This document shows, in pieces, positions 55,724 to 64,000 of a stretch of DNA of 64,000 bases (positions are counted from its first letter, which is position 1; the number at the start of each line of letters is the position of its first letter). The notes beneath the pieces were generated by a model, which was given only the letters and a program-made list of their open reading frames with translations, was not told the origin of the DNA and ran no database searches. Source of the DNA: Aurantiacibacter aquimixticola (GTDB lineage: Bacteria > Pseudomonadota > Alphaproteobacteria > Sphingomonadales > Sphingomonadaceae); the NCBI RefSeq assembly GCF_003605475.1, contig NZ_RAHX01000001.1:2108001-2172000 (forward strand). Direction: 5' to 3'. The translations under genes and the position numbers were made by a program.

Positions 55724-57958
55724 ATGGCGAGACGCCGGGGCTCGGGCTCCCAGAAAAGAGGATATCGCTCGCGCAAGGCTGCCGCCAAGATGCGTGAGCA
55801 GGATGCAGGCCAGCGCGGATGGAAGGCTGGCCTCTGGCGCTGGACGAAGCGGCTGGTGGTGTTCGGCATCGTGGCCGTCCTGCTCGGCGCGCTCGGCCTG
55901 TTCACTTCCGTGTACTTCGCGGCACAATCCATGCCGTCCTTCGCCTCGCTCAAGCAGAGCCAGGTCGGCCAGACGATCCTGGTGCGCGCGCGCGACGGTT
56001 CGGAGATCGTCGAGCTGGGCCCGAGTTACGGCCAGTGGCTCGACGCCGATGAAATTCCGCAGGTCATGAAGGATGCGATGGTTTCTGTGGAAGACCACCG
56101 CTTCTATTCGCATCTCGGCGTCGATCCGATGGGCCTGGCGCGCGCCGTCTACAACGCCACGATGGAAGACCGGCGGGTCAGCGCGACTTCCACCATATCG
56201 CAGCAGCTCGCGCGCAACATCTTCCTCAATTCCAACCGCACGATCGACCGCAAGATGCGCGAGGCCGTGCTGGCGATGGCGCTCGAATACAATTTCACCA
56301 AGGACGAGATCCTCGAACTGTATCTCAACAAGGTGTATTTCGGCGGCGGTGCCTACGGCATCGACAGCGCCAGCCGCCGTTTCTTCAGCCACTCGGCGCG
56401 CGACCTTTCCCTGGAAGAGGCGGCGATCATCGCCGGGCTGGTCAAGGCGCCCAGCCGCTATGCCCCCACCGCCGATGTCGAGGCTGCGGTCGGCCGCGCC
56501 AATGTCGTCATCGCGCAGATGGTCAAATATGGCGATCTCGATCCTGCGGTGGCCCGGCAGGTCGATGTCGAGGCGGTCAATCTGCGGGAGACCGAGGGGC
56601 AGAACTCGATCCGCTATTTCACCGACTGGGTGTTGCCGCAGCTGGATCTGCTGCTGCCCAGCGGCACGTTCGAGCCGATCGAGGTGTGGACCACGCTCGA
56701 CGTCGGCATGCAGCGCGCGGCTACTGCTGCGGTGCAGTCCAACGCGCCCAGCGGCGCGCAAGGTGCGCTGGTGAGCATGGACCGCGACGGGGCGATCCTC
56801 GCCCTGGTGGGCGGCACGGATTACGTCACCAGCAATTACAACCGGGCAACCGACGCGATGCGCCAGCCCGGCTCGGCCTTCAAGCTGTTCGTCTATCTCT
56901 CCGCACTGGAGGCCGGCTACAATCCGGACACGATGGTGAAGGACGTGCCGGTCGAGATCAATGGCTGGAGCCCGCGCAATTCGGGCGGAAGCTATGCCGG
57001 CGATATCGATCTGCGTACCGCCTTTGCCTATTCCAAGAATTCGGTTGCCGCGCAGCTTGGTAACGAGGTGGGTTTCTCGAATGTCGCCAGCATGGCGCGG
57101 CGCTTCGGCGTCACCACGTCTATCAGCACCGTGCCGTCCATGACGTTGGGATCGAACGAGGTCCGCCTGCTCGATATGACGCGCGCTTATGCCGCGGTCT
57201 CGGCGGGAGGAGAGTCGGTCGAGCCTTACGGCATCATGCGCGTCACCACCGTCGATGGGGAGGAGCTGTATCGCCACAAGCAGGCGCGCGCGTATCGCCT
57301 CGTGCCCGATTACGTCGCCGCCGGGATCACCGACCTGTTGCAGACGGCGGTGGCGACCGGCACCGGTCGGGCGGCGCAGATCGGTCGCCCGGTGGCGGGC
57401 AAGACCGGCACCACCAATTCCAATCGCGATGGCTATTTCGTGGGCTTTTCCAGCGGCATCACCACCGGTGTGTGGATGGGGCGGGACGACAATGCGCGCG
57501 TTTCCGCTCTGCAGGGCGGCAGCGCGCCCGCGCAGGCCTTTGCCGCCTTCATGCGCTACGCGGTGCGCGATCGCCCGGTGGAGGAATTCGATACCGACCT
57601 GAAGCTGCCCGAATGGCAGCTGGAGCCGGACGACGAATTCTATCTCGGCGATGAGGACGATTATTATTACTACATCGACGAGCAGGGCAATCTGGTCGAG
57701 CCGGGCGGCACGCGCCGCCCGCCCGAAGAGGATTTCGACATTGAGGGCGAGCGCCCGGGCACCCAGCGCGATCCGGCCCAGAGGGACCGGCCCGCCATGC
57801 GGCCCGAGCCGCAGCCGCGCGTCACGCGCCAGCCGCAGCTGGAACCACCACAAGCCGCAAGCGACGACTTCCTGGAGCGCGCGACGGGCCGCGAGCTGCC
57901 GCAGGACGAACCGCGCCAACGGCGCGTGGACGATCGCTACCGCGAACAGCGCGACTAG
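55724..57958 (+). CDS. Penicillin-binding protein 1A (bifunctional transglycosylase/transpeptidase)
   Basis: A 744-residue PBP1A-type enzyme for peptidoglycan synthesis. A cytoplasmic Arg-rich tail and a membrane helix (VVFGIVAVLLGALGLFTSVY) come first. The glycosyltransferase domain has VEDHRFYSHLGVDPMG and the QQLARNIFL motif. The transpeptidase domain has SxxK (QPGSAFKLFVY), SxN (AYSKNSVAAQ) and KTGTTNS. The C-terminal tail after the transpeptidase is unusually acidic and Tyr-rich (GDEDDYYYYIDEQGN), then Pro/Arg-rich. A shared terminator lies downstream. Confidence 0.95.
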   Translation: MARRRGSGSQKRGYRSRKAAAKMREQDAGQRGWKAGLWRWTKRLVVFGIVAVLLGALGLFTSVYFAAQSMPSFASLKQSQVGQTILVRARDGSEIVELGPSYGQWLDADEIPQVMKDAMVSVEDHRFYSHLGVDPMGLARAVYNATMEDRRVSATSTISQQLARNIFLNSNRTIDRKMREAVLAMALEYNFTKDEILELYLNKVYFGGGAYGIDSASRRFFSHSARDLSLEEAAIIAGLVKAPSRYAPTADVEAAVGRANVVIAQMVKYGDLDPAVARQVDVEAVNLRETEGQNSIRYFTDWVLPQLDLLLPSGTFEPIEVWTTLDVGMQRAATAAVQSNAPSGAQGALVSMDRDGAILALVGGTDYVTSNYNRATDAMRQPGSAFKLFVYLSALEAGYNPDTMVKDVPVEINGWSPRNSGGSYAGDIDLRTAFAYSKNSVAAQLGNEVGFSNVASMARRFGVTTSISTVPSMTLGSNEVRLLDMTRAYAAVSAGGESVEPYGIMRVTTVDGEELYRHKQARAYRLVPDYVAAGITDLLQTAVATGTGRAAQIGRPVAGKTGTTNSNRDGYFVGFSSGITTGVWMGRDDNARVSALQGGSAPAQAFAAFMRYAVRDRPVEEFDTDLKLPEWQLEPDDEFYLGDEDDYYYYIDEQGNLVEPGGTRRPPEEDFDIEGERPGTQRDPAQRDRPAMRPEPQPRVTRQPQLEPPQAASDDFLERATGRELPQDEPRQRRVDDRYREQRD

Positions 57959-57973
57959 ATAGGCGACATGGAA

Positions 57974-58009
57974 AAGCCCGCCTTCCGCTGTCCGGAGGGC
58001 GGGCTTTTT
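57974..58009. terminator. Bidirectional terminator between PBP1A and degP
   Basis: AAGCCCGCC pairs with GGCGGGCTT with additional inner pairing (TTCC and GGAG) around a short loop, followed by TTTTC on the plus strand and AA-rich sequence giving a T run on the minus strand. It sits between two convergent genes. Confidence 0.85.
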
Positions 58010-58030
58010 CGTAGCCGCTGATCGGCTTTA

Positions 58031-59596
58031 TCAGTCGTCGAGCCGCACCGGGATCGAGCGCGCCTGACCGCGCTGCGGCTGGACACGCAGCAGGATCGCG
58101 CCACGCCCCTCTTCGCGTGCTTCCGCAATAACGCTTTCGAGCGCTTCCAGCGTCGGCACCGCACGGCCATTTGCGCTCAGGATCACGACCCGGCGTGCAA
58201 GGCCGCGACGTGCAGCATCTGACGTAGGATCGACGCCGGTAATGGCGAGACCGCGCGTATCCGAAGAAATGCCCAGCTGGCGGGCGATTGTCGGGTCGAT
58301 CGCAACCGCGCTGATGCCAAGGGCATCTTCCACCATGCTGCTGTCACCGCCGGGCGCCATTTCGCCCTCTTCATCGTCCTCGTTCTGGAACATCTGCTGC
58401 TGGCGCAGTTCCTCGTCGCTCGGACGGCGGCCGACGGTCACATCGATGCGGCGACGCTCGCCATCGCGCAGGAAGGTGACCGGCACGCTCGTGCCCGGCG
58501 CGATATTCGCCACGATGCGCGAAAGCGTGTTGTCGCGGGTGATCGTCTCGTCGTTCACGGTGAGCACCACGTCGCCTGCCGCAAGCCCCGCCCGCTCGGC
58601 CGGTTCGCCCGGCTGCACGCGCTGCACCAGTTCGCCGCGATTTTCGGCGATGCCGAGCGCTTCGGCGATATCGTCCGTCACCGGCTCGATCTGCACGCCG
58701 AGATAACCGCGTTCGATTTCCTCGCCCGCGATCAGCGCTCTGACGATGGGCTCCGCATCCTCGGCCGGAATGGCCAGACCGATGCCGACACTGCCGCCCG
58801 AAGGGGACAGGATGGCATTGTTGATGCCGATGACATTGCCTTGCATGTCGAATAGCGGGCCGCCCGAATTGCCGCGATTGATCGCCGCGTCGGTCTGAAT
58901 GTAGCTGTCGAAAGCGCCGCCCTGACCGGTCACGCGTTGTAGCGCGGAGACGATGCCGCTCGTCACGGTTCCACCGAGACCGAAGGGATTGCCGATGGCG
59001 ATAACCCAATCGCCCACCCGCGCCTGATTGGAATCGCCGAAGCGGACGAACGGAAACGGTTCGCCGCGGGAAATCTTCAGCACCGCCAGATCGCTCTGCG
59101 GATCGGTGCCAATCAGTTCGGCGGGATATTCGGTGCCATCGGGTAGGGTGACAGTCACTTCTTCCAGCGTGGCGCGCGCGCCGGGCGCGACGACGTGATT
59201 GTTGGTCACCACATAACCGTCTGCCGAAACGATGAAGCCGGAGCCCAGCGACGTCGCCTCGCGCGTGGCCGGGCCATTGCCCTGTGGCGCGCGGCGACGG
59301 TTGAAGAACCGGTCCAGCGGGGAGCCTTCGAACGGGTTGGCGCGCTGCTCCACCGTCACCGTCTGGCGGGTGGAGATGTTGACGACCGCCGGCTGCAGTG
59401 CCTCGGTCAGGTCGGCGAAGCTGGCTGGCGCCCCTGCGCGCGGTACGACATCCTGCATTTGCAGCCGATCGTTCTGGGCCACCTGCGCTCCGGCAGGCAC
59501 GCCGGTGATAAGGGAAATGGCCGCCCCGCCAGCAAGCAGGGCCGAGGTAATACCGTAGGAATAGCGCACGCTTTTCACGTCCTTTGTTTCCTTCAT
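58031..59596 (-). CDS. Periplasmic serine protease Do/DegP with two PDZ domains
   Basis: A 521-residue DegP/HtrA protease for envelope protein quality control. It has a signal or anchor segment (YGITSALLAGGAAISLITGV), the His in VVTNNHVVAPG, the Asp in DPQSDLAVLKI, and the Ser in INRGNSGGPLFD, with two PDZ domains after (RGYLGVQIEPVTDDIAEALG and a second near VAIDPTIARQLG). It lies after hflC on the same strand (123 bases), the familiar hflK-hflC-degP order. Confidence 0.95.
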   Translation of the reverse strand: MKETKDVKSVRYSYGITSALLAGGAAISLITGVPAGAQVAQNDRLQMQDVVPRAGAPASFADLTEALQPAVVNISTRQTVTVEQRANPFEGSPLDRFFNRRRAPQGNGPATREATSLGSGFIVSADGYVVTNNHVVAPGARATLEEVTVTLPDGTEYPAELIGTDPQSDLAVLKISRGEPFPFVRFGDSNQARVGDWVIAIGNPFGLGGTVTSGIVSALQRVTGQGGAFDSYIQTDAAINRGNSGGPLFDMQGNVIGINNAILSPSGGSVGIGLAIPAEDAEPIVRALIAGEEIERGYLGVQIEPVTDDIAEALGIAENRGELVQRVQPGEPAERAGLAAGDVVLTVNDETITRDNTLSRIVANIAPGTSVPVTFLRDGERRRIDVTVGRRPSDEELRQQQMFQNEDDEEGEMAPGGDSSMVEDALGISAVAIDPTIARQLGISSDTRGLAITGVDPTSDAARRGLARRVVILSANGRAVPTLEALESVIAEAREEGRGAILLRVQPQRGQARSIPVRLDD

Positions 59597-59719
59597 GTCA
59601 AATCCGTCTCCACCATCCGGGTATCCAATGCCCGGAACGTGCGAGGTTTCCAGCGCAGGCGGGCTGAACCCCCCTTTAACGACAGCTGTAGTCGTCGATC
59701 GAGGGCGTATCGGCCCCGA

Positions 59720-60589
59720 TCAGCGACCGCCGCGGAATTGGCGCAGATAGTCGTTATCGGGGCTCAGGATGACAGAGCTGTTGCCCACATTTTCCGGATT
59801 TTCGCCCTGCTGGGCCGGGCCGAATGTGGTGCGATAGCTCTGCATCGCGCGGAAGAAATCGTAGAAGCCCGGATCCTGGTTATATGCCGAGGCATAGATC
59901 TCCGCCGCTTCGGCTTCTGCCGTGGCGCGGATGATTTGCGCATCGCGGCGTCCGCCAGCGCGGATCGTCTCGGCCTCTTCCTGCCGTTCCGATTCCATCC
60001 GGGTGAAAGCCGCCTGCAATGGCGTGCCCTGCGGCAGATCGGCGCGCTTGATCCGCACGTCGAGCACCTGCGCACCATACTGCCGGGCCTGCTCGTCGAG
60101 CTGGTCGCGAATATTGTTCATCGCATTGCCGCGTTCGGGCGTCAGCAGGCTGGCAAAGGTGCGTCGGCCAAGCTCCTGCCGCAGCACAGAGGTGAGGATC
60201 TGGTTGAGCTGCCCTTCCAACCGCTCTTCATTGCCGACGCGCTCCACGAACTTGACCGGATCGTAAATGCGATAGCGGGCATAGGCGTTCACCTCGAGGC
60301 GCTGCTGATCGTTCGACAACACCGTCTCGTTCTCCATATCGAGATCGAGAATGCGGCGGTCGACGAACTGCATGCGCTCGACGATCGGCAGTCGCCAGGT
60401 CAGGCCTGCACCCGTTTCGCCGAACTCCTCGTTCGGATCGAAACGGTTGACGACCGAGACGGGCTCACCCGTGCGGATCTTCACCGCTTGATGCGTTTCG
60501 GGGACGATGACCACGGTGGTGAGCAGCGCCAGCAGCAATGCGGCCACGGCGATGATCGAGAGTTTGTGGTTCTGCCAGACAGTGTCCAT
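59720..60589 (-). CDS. hflC: HflC, membrane protease modulator
   Basis: A 289-residue SPFH/band 7 protein that, with HflK, regulates the FtsH protease. It has an N-terminal membrane helix (SIIAVAALLLALLTTVVIV), the SPFH core (VPETHQAVKIRTGEPVSVVN, VLSNDQQRLEVNAYARYRIY), and a coiled-coil region (RIKRADLPQGTPLQAAFTRM). It begins two bases after the hflK stop, so the genes are coupled. Confidence 0.95.
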   Translation of the reverse strand: MDTVWQNHKLSIIAVAALLLALLTTVVIVPETHQAVKIRTGEPVSVVNRFDPNEEFGETGAGLTWRLPIVERMQFVDRRILDLDMENETVLSNDQQRLEVNAYARYRIYDPVKFVERVGNEERLEGQLNQILTSVLRQELGRRTFASLLTPERGNAMNNIRDQLDEQARQYGAQVLDVRIKRADLPQGTPLQAAFTRMESERQEEAETIRAGGRRDAQIIRATAEAEAAEIYASAYNQDPGFYDFFRAMQSYRTTFGPAQQGENPENVGNSSVILSPDNDYLRQFRGGR

Positions 60590-60590
60590 C

Positions 60591-61760
60591 TTACTGGCCT
60601 CCCTGCGGTGTCACGGTCAGCGACTCTGTGCTCCGGTTCGACTGACGATTGACTTCGGGCAGCGCGAGATACGGGGTGACGCCATCGGGCTCGATTACCG
60701 TCTTGTCCGTTCCGCGCAGCACGCTTTCCATGGTTTCGTAGTAAAGCCTGCGCCGCGTCACTTCGGGCGCGAGGCGATATTGCGAGTAGATCTCGTTGAA
60801 CTCGGCCGCACTACCCTGCGCGGACGCAAGCAGCTGCTGTTCGTAACGGCGGGCCTGGTTCAGCGCGCGCTCGGCATCCTGACGGGCGGCGAGCACATCG
60901 TTGAAGGCCTCGATCACCTGTTGCGGCGCTTCCGTCCGCGCGATTTCGACACCCTGCACGGCAATACCCGCGCCATAGGCATCGAGAATGGACTGCATGC
61001 GAAGGCGCACGCGCGCCTCGACCTGCGCACGGCCTGCACCCGACAGCACGGTGTCGAGATTGGTTTCGGCGATACTCTCGCGCATGGCCGACTCCGCGAT
61101 TTCGCGCACCGTTTCGGGCGGATCGGGCAGCTCGTATTCGTACTGCACAAGGTCGGAGATATTCCAGCGCACGAGATAGGACAGATCGACCAGATTCTGG
61201 TCTCCTGTCAGGATCAGGTTTTCGCCGCCTTGTCCGATCTGTTCCAGCCGGATTTCACTCACATCGCGGATCGTCACGGTCTGGATCGGCCACGGCAGCG
61301 TCAGTTCGGTACCGGGATCGATGGTGCGCGAATATTTTCCGCCGAGCCATGCGACGGTGCCCTGCTCGCGCGGCTGCACGAAGTGGACCGATGTAGCGAA
61401 AATCCACACCGCGACGATTGCCATCATCGCGACGGGAAACCAGCTCTTGCCGCCGGGCCGCTGAGGGATCCGGAAATTCGGACCGCCCGGGCCTCCGCCG
61501 CCGCTGCGACGCGGGCCTTCGGGGCCGCGGTTCTTGAAGATATCTTCGATATTGGCGCTGCGACGCGGGCCCTGGCTCTTGCCGCCGCCCGGCAGCCACG
61601 GATTGCGCGGGCCGCGCGGCGGATCCTCGCCCGAAGGCGGCGTGTCGCCCCCGTCGCTGCCACCATCGTCTCCGCCACCGCCGGACGGCTTGCCCCACGG
61701 GTTGCGCTTGCCGGCCATCGCCAATCCTATTCTGTCCAGAAATCCGCCCAATCGTTCCAT
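60591..61760 (-). CDS. hflK: HflK, membrane protease modulator
   Basis: A 389-residue SPFH protein partner of HflC. It has a long Gly/Pro/Arg-rich cytoplasmic N-terminus (GGGGDDGGSDGGDTPPSGED), a membrane helix (WFPVAMMAIVAVWIFATSVH), and the SPFH part (QPREQGTVAWLGGKYSRTID, ENLILTGDQNLVDLSYLVRW). It is divergent from the Mrp gene with a 93-base shared promoter region. Confidence 0.95.
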   Translation of the reverse strand: MERLGGFLDRIGLAMAGKRNPWGKPSGGGGDDGGSDGGDTPPSGEDPPRGPRNPWLPGGGKSQGPRRSANIEDIFKNRGPEGPRRSGGGGPGGPNFRIPQRPGGKSWFPVAMMAIVAVWIFATSVHFVQPREQGTVAWLGGKYSRTIDPGTELTLPWPIQTVTIRDVSEIRLEQIGQGGENLILTGDQNLVDLSYLVRWNISDLVQYEYELPDPPETVREIAESAMRESIAETNLDTVLSGAGRAQVEARVRLRMQSILDAYGAGIAVQGVEIARTEAPQQVIEAFNDVLAARQDAERALNQARRYEQQLLASAQGSAAEFNEIYSQYRLAPEVTRRRLYYETMESVLRGTDKTVIEPDGVTPYLALPEVNRQSNRSTESLTVTPQGGQ

Positions 61761-61853
61761 GCCCTCTTCTATAGGTAGCCTCCGCGCAAAAAACAGGGGG
61801 TCTTATGGCCAATTGTGCTGACCGCGCGCACCAGGAAGGCTAGGCCAGCCGCC

Positions 61854-62810
61854 ATGAGTGACGAAAAAGCCGTTCGCGCCGCGCTGCCCGCCGAGCTTGC
61901 CGACATGGTGAAAGCCATTCGCGTGGAGCATGGCCGCGCGACGCTGGTCGTGGATGCAGCCGGCCTCGGCCGCGCGGCGGGCGCGCAGGTGCAGGGCGAG
62001 CTGGAAGCGGCAGTGTCTGCCGTCGAAGGCGTGGGCGAGGTGCGCGTGGCGCTGATGGCGGACAGGCCGCAGCGCCGCATCGTCGCCGTGGGTTCGGGGA
62101 AGGGCGGCGTCGGCAAGTCTACGCTCACCGCCAATCTCGCCGTCGCTCTGGCGCGCGCGGGTCACAAGGTCGGCGTGGTCGATGCCGATATCTATGGCCC
62201 CTCGCAGCCGACATTGCTTGGCGGCGCGGATGAAAAGCTGCGCGCGGAAGGCAAGCAGCTCGTGCCCTTCGACAGCCCGCATGGCGTAAAGACCGTTTCG
62301 ATGGGCCAGCTCGTGGAACGCGGCAAGGCCATTGCCTGGCGTGGGCCGATGGTAGGGCAGGCCCTCGCGCAGCTGATGGATGCCGATTGGGGCGACACCG
62401 AACTGCTGCTAATCGATCTGCCGCCGGGCACCGGCGACGTGCAGCTGACGATGCTGCAGAAGTTCCGGCCGATCGGCGCGGTGATCGTTTCCACCCCGCA
62501 GGATCTCGCGCTGATCGACGCCACCCGTGCGATCGACCTGTTCGGACAGGCAGGCGTTCCGGTGCTGGGCGTGGTCGAGAATATGGCGGGCTATGTCTGT
62601 CCGCATTGCGGTGAGGAAAGCGATCCGTTCGGCAGCGGCGGCGCGCAAGCGGCGGCCGAGCGTATCGGTATACCCTTCCTAGGCCGGGTGCCGCTGTCGC
62701 TGGAAATCCGCGAAGCCAGCGATGCCGGGCAGCCGCCAGCCGCGAGTGACGGTGCGGCAGGCAAGCCCTTTGCTGCTATCGCCGCGCAGCTGGCGGCGGC
62801 GCTCGCGTGA
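61854..62810 (+). CDS. Mrp/NBP35 family iron-sulfur cluster carrier ATPase (ApbC-like)
   Basis: A 318-residue P-loop ATPase delivering Fe-S clusters. It has a small N-terminal domain, the Walker A VGSGKGGVGKSTLTANLAVA (about 79-98), the DADIYGPSQPTLLGG switch, IDLPPGTGDVQLTMLQKF, and the cluster-binding CxxC in AGYVCPHCGEESDPFG. Its stop overlaps the GTG start of the next gene by three bases; a molybdenum hydroxylase following an Fe-S carrier is a plausible functional link. Confidence 0.95.
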   Translation: MSDEKAVRAALPAELADMVKAIRVEHGRATLVVDAAGLGRAAGAQVQGELEAAVSAVEGVGEVRVALMADRPQRRIVAVGSGKGGVGKSTLTANLAVALARAGHKVGVVDADIYGPSQPTLLGGADEKLRAEGKQLVPFDSPHGVKTVSMGQLVERGKAIAWRGPMVGQALAQLMDADWGDTELLLIDLPPGTGDVQLTMLQKFRPIGAVIVSTPQDLALIDATRAIDLFGQAGVPVLGVVENMAGYVCPHCGEESDPFGSGGAQAAAERIGIPFLGRVPLSLEIREASDAGQPPAASDGAAGKPFAAIAAQLAAALA

Positions 62811-64000
62811 ACGTATCGCGTCGCGGGCTGCTGGCCGGTGCCGCAGTCGGTGGCGGGATCGTCATCGCCTGGGCGCTGATGCCGCGCGCCTTCGAAGAAC
62901 CGCTCGAGCCTGCACCGGGCGAAATTGCTTTCGACGCCTGGCTCAAGATCGCCAGCGACGGTGTGGTGACGGTCGCCGTCCCGCAGCTCGAGATGGGGCA
63001 GGGGGTTACGACGCTGCTGCCGCAGATTGTGGCGATGGAGCTGGGCGCGGACTGGCGGCAGGTCGCGGTCGAGCCTGCACCGGTCAGCGGAGCCTACGCC
63101 AATATCCCGCTCGCCGCACAGTGGCATAGGCTGTGGCGCCCCCTCATTCCCGCGCTGGCGGATGAGCCGGACGATCTGCTGCTACGCCGCTGGGCGCAGG
63201 ACAATCGCTTCACCGCCACCGCGGGTGGAACCACGCTCGCCGCCTACGAGCAGGCCTGCCGCGAAGCGGGCGCGTCGGCGCGGGCGATGCTTTCCATGGC
63301 GGCGGCCGAGCGCTGGGACGTGCCGTGGGAGCAGTGCCGGGCGGAAAACGGCTTCATCTATCACGATGGCGAGCGGGCGAGCTTCGGTGAGCTGGCGCTG
63401 GAAGCGGCGGCGTTCGATCCGCCCGATCCGCCGCCGCTGCGACCCGATCCGCCTGCCGACACCGTGCCCGCCATCGCGGCGGAGGCTGCCGAGGTGCGGC
63501 TGATCGAGTGGCCCCGGCTCGACCTGCCGAGCAAGGTCGATGGCAGCCATATCTTCGCCGGTGACGTGCGCCTGCCGGACATGGTGTTTGCCGCGATCCG
63601 CCACGGTCCACACGCCAAATCCGAATTGCTCGATTTCGACGCTTCGCTCGCCAGCGGGCAGCGCGGCATCATCCAGCTGGTCCGCTCCAAGCGCTGGCTG
63701 GCGGCGGTGGCGGAAAACTGGTGGGCTGCGGAAGAAGCGCTGCGCAAGATCGCTCCGCGTTTCGCCATAGATCGCCCGGTCGACAGCGCGGCCATCGCCG
63801 ATGCGCTCGACGAAGCGGTGCGGCGCGGCGCGGCGCAAACGATCGAGAGCCGCGGCACGGGCGATGTCGACTACGATCCGAATTTCGCGCTGCGCTACGA
63901 CATTGCGCCTGCCCTCCATGCGACGCTGGAGACGACGACAGCAACCGCGCGCTTTGCCGATGGCACGCTGGAAATGTGGCTGCCGACACAGACGCCCGAA
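62807..64000 (+). CDS. Molybdopterin-dependent hydroxylase large subunit (IorB-like), cut by window edge
   Basis: The first 398 codons of a xanthine dehydrogenase/isoquinoline oxidoreductase beta subunit, running off the right edge. It begins with GTG and a Tat signal (NVSRRGLLAGAAVGGGIVIA), then the molybdopterin-binding part (AFDAWLKIASDGVVTVAVPQ, LEMGQGVTTLLPQIVAMELG). Such proteins are periplasmic and pair with a small Fe-S subunit usually encoded nearby, not yet visible. The substrate may be an aldehyde or N-heterocycle; unknown here. It starts inside the mrp stop codon. Confidence 0.88.
   Translation, partial: MNVSRRGLLAGAAVGGGIVIAWALMPRAFEEPLEPAPGEIAFDAWLKIASDGVVTVAVPQLEMGQGVTTLLPQIVAMELGADWRQVAVEPAPVSGAYANIPLAAQWHRLWRPLIPALADEPDDLLLRRWAQDNRFTATAGGTTLAAYEQACREAGASARAMLSMAAAERWDVPWEQCRAENGFIYHDGERASFGELALEAAAFDPPDPPPLRPDPPADTVPAIAAEAAEVRLIEWPRLDLPSKVDGSHIFAGDVRLPDMVFAAIRHGPHAKSELLDFDASLASGQRGIIQLVRSKRWLAAVAENWWAAEEALRKIAPRFAIDRPVDSAAIADALDEAVRRGAAQTIESRGTGDVDYDPNFALRYDIAPALHATLETTTATARFADGTLEMWLPTQTPE

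Overview
This 64 kb window is a chromosomal segment from a high-GC alphaproteobacterium, most likely Sphingomonadales and probably an Erythrobacteraceae member (Erythrobacter, Qipengyuania or Altererythrobacter type). This rests on protein similarity judged by eye: RpoB and RpoC of about 1,395 and 1,479 residues, a DUF3426 zinc-ribbon protein, hflK-hflC-degP and metX-metW gene pairs, TonB receptors, and a PagL-like deacylase. No rRNA, CRISPR, integrase or insertion sequence was seen. One tRNA (Leu, anticodon GAG) is present.

Layout. 1-8.7 kb: a partial beta-lactamase-like serine hydrolase, a host-attachment family protein, a lipoprotein methyltransferase, and a copper-flavoured cluster consisting of a DUF305/LVIVD fusion, an EEP-family hydrolase, copB, and a copA interrupted by two in-frame TAG codons. 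8.7-13.3 kb: groES-groEL with a CIRCE operator, a MATE transporter, a PagL-like protein and a DUF1294 protein. 13.4-26.3 kb: rplJ-rplL on the minus strand, a small lipoprotein, a DUF2975/XRE operon with an unlisted 43-residue leader peptide gene, a decayed acyltransferase/SGNH gene, then rpoB, a small low-GC membrane-protein gene, and rpoC. 26.4-33.1 kb: an iron-box-preceded conserved protein, a PL7 alginate lyase, gltX, a ZnuD-like TonB receptor with a Zur-like operator, dcd, and a low-GC zinc-ribbon protein of unknown role. 33.1-44.2 kb: putA, an Nmad3-like protein, plsC, ydcF, ftsX-ftsE, a DUF3426 protein, tRNA-Leu, trxB, a crotonase and prephenate dehydrogenase. 44.1-50 kb: hisC, metX-metW, a VTT membrane protein and a glutathione-dependent formaldehyde detoxification operon. 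50-64 kb: a trimeric autotransporter, succinate-semialdehyde dehydrogenase, two small exported proteins, a GST, msrB, PBP1A, degP-hflC-hflK, mrp and a partial molybdopterin hydroxylase.

How the genes work together. Most of the window is core housekeeping: transcription, translation, protein folding and quality control, cell division, amino-acid synthesis and redox repair. Accessory pieces sit as single genes or small operons between core blocks. The most unusual signals are the insertion between rpoB and rpoC, the zinc-ribbon protein at 32.5 kb, the paired 7-1-7 inverted repeats before 26456, and the double amber codons in copA. Functions are assigned by motif reading from the sequence alone; no database search was run.
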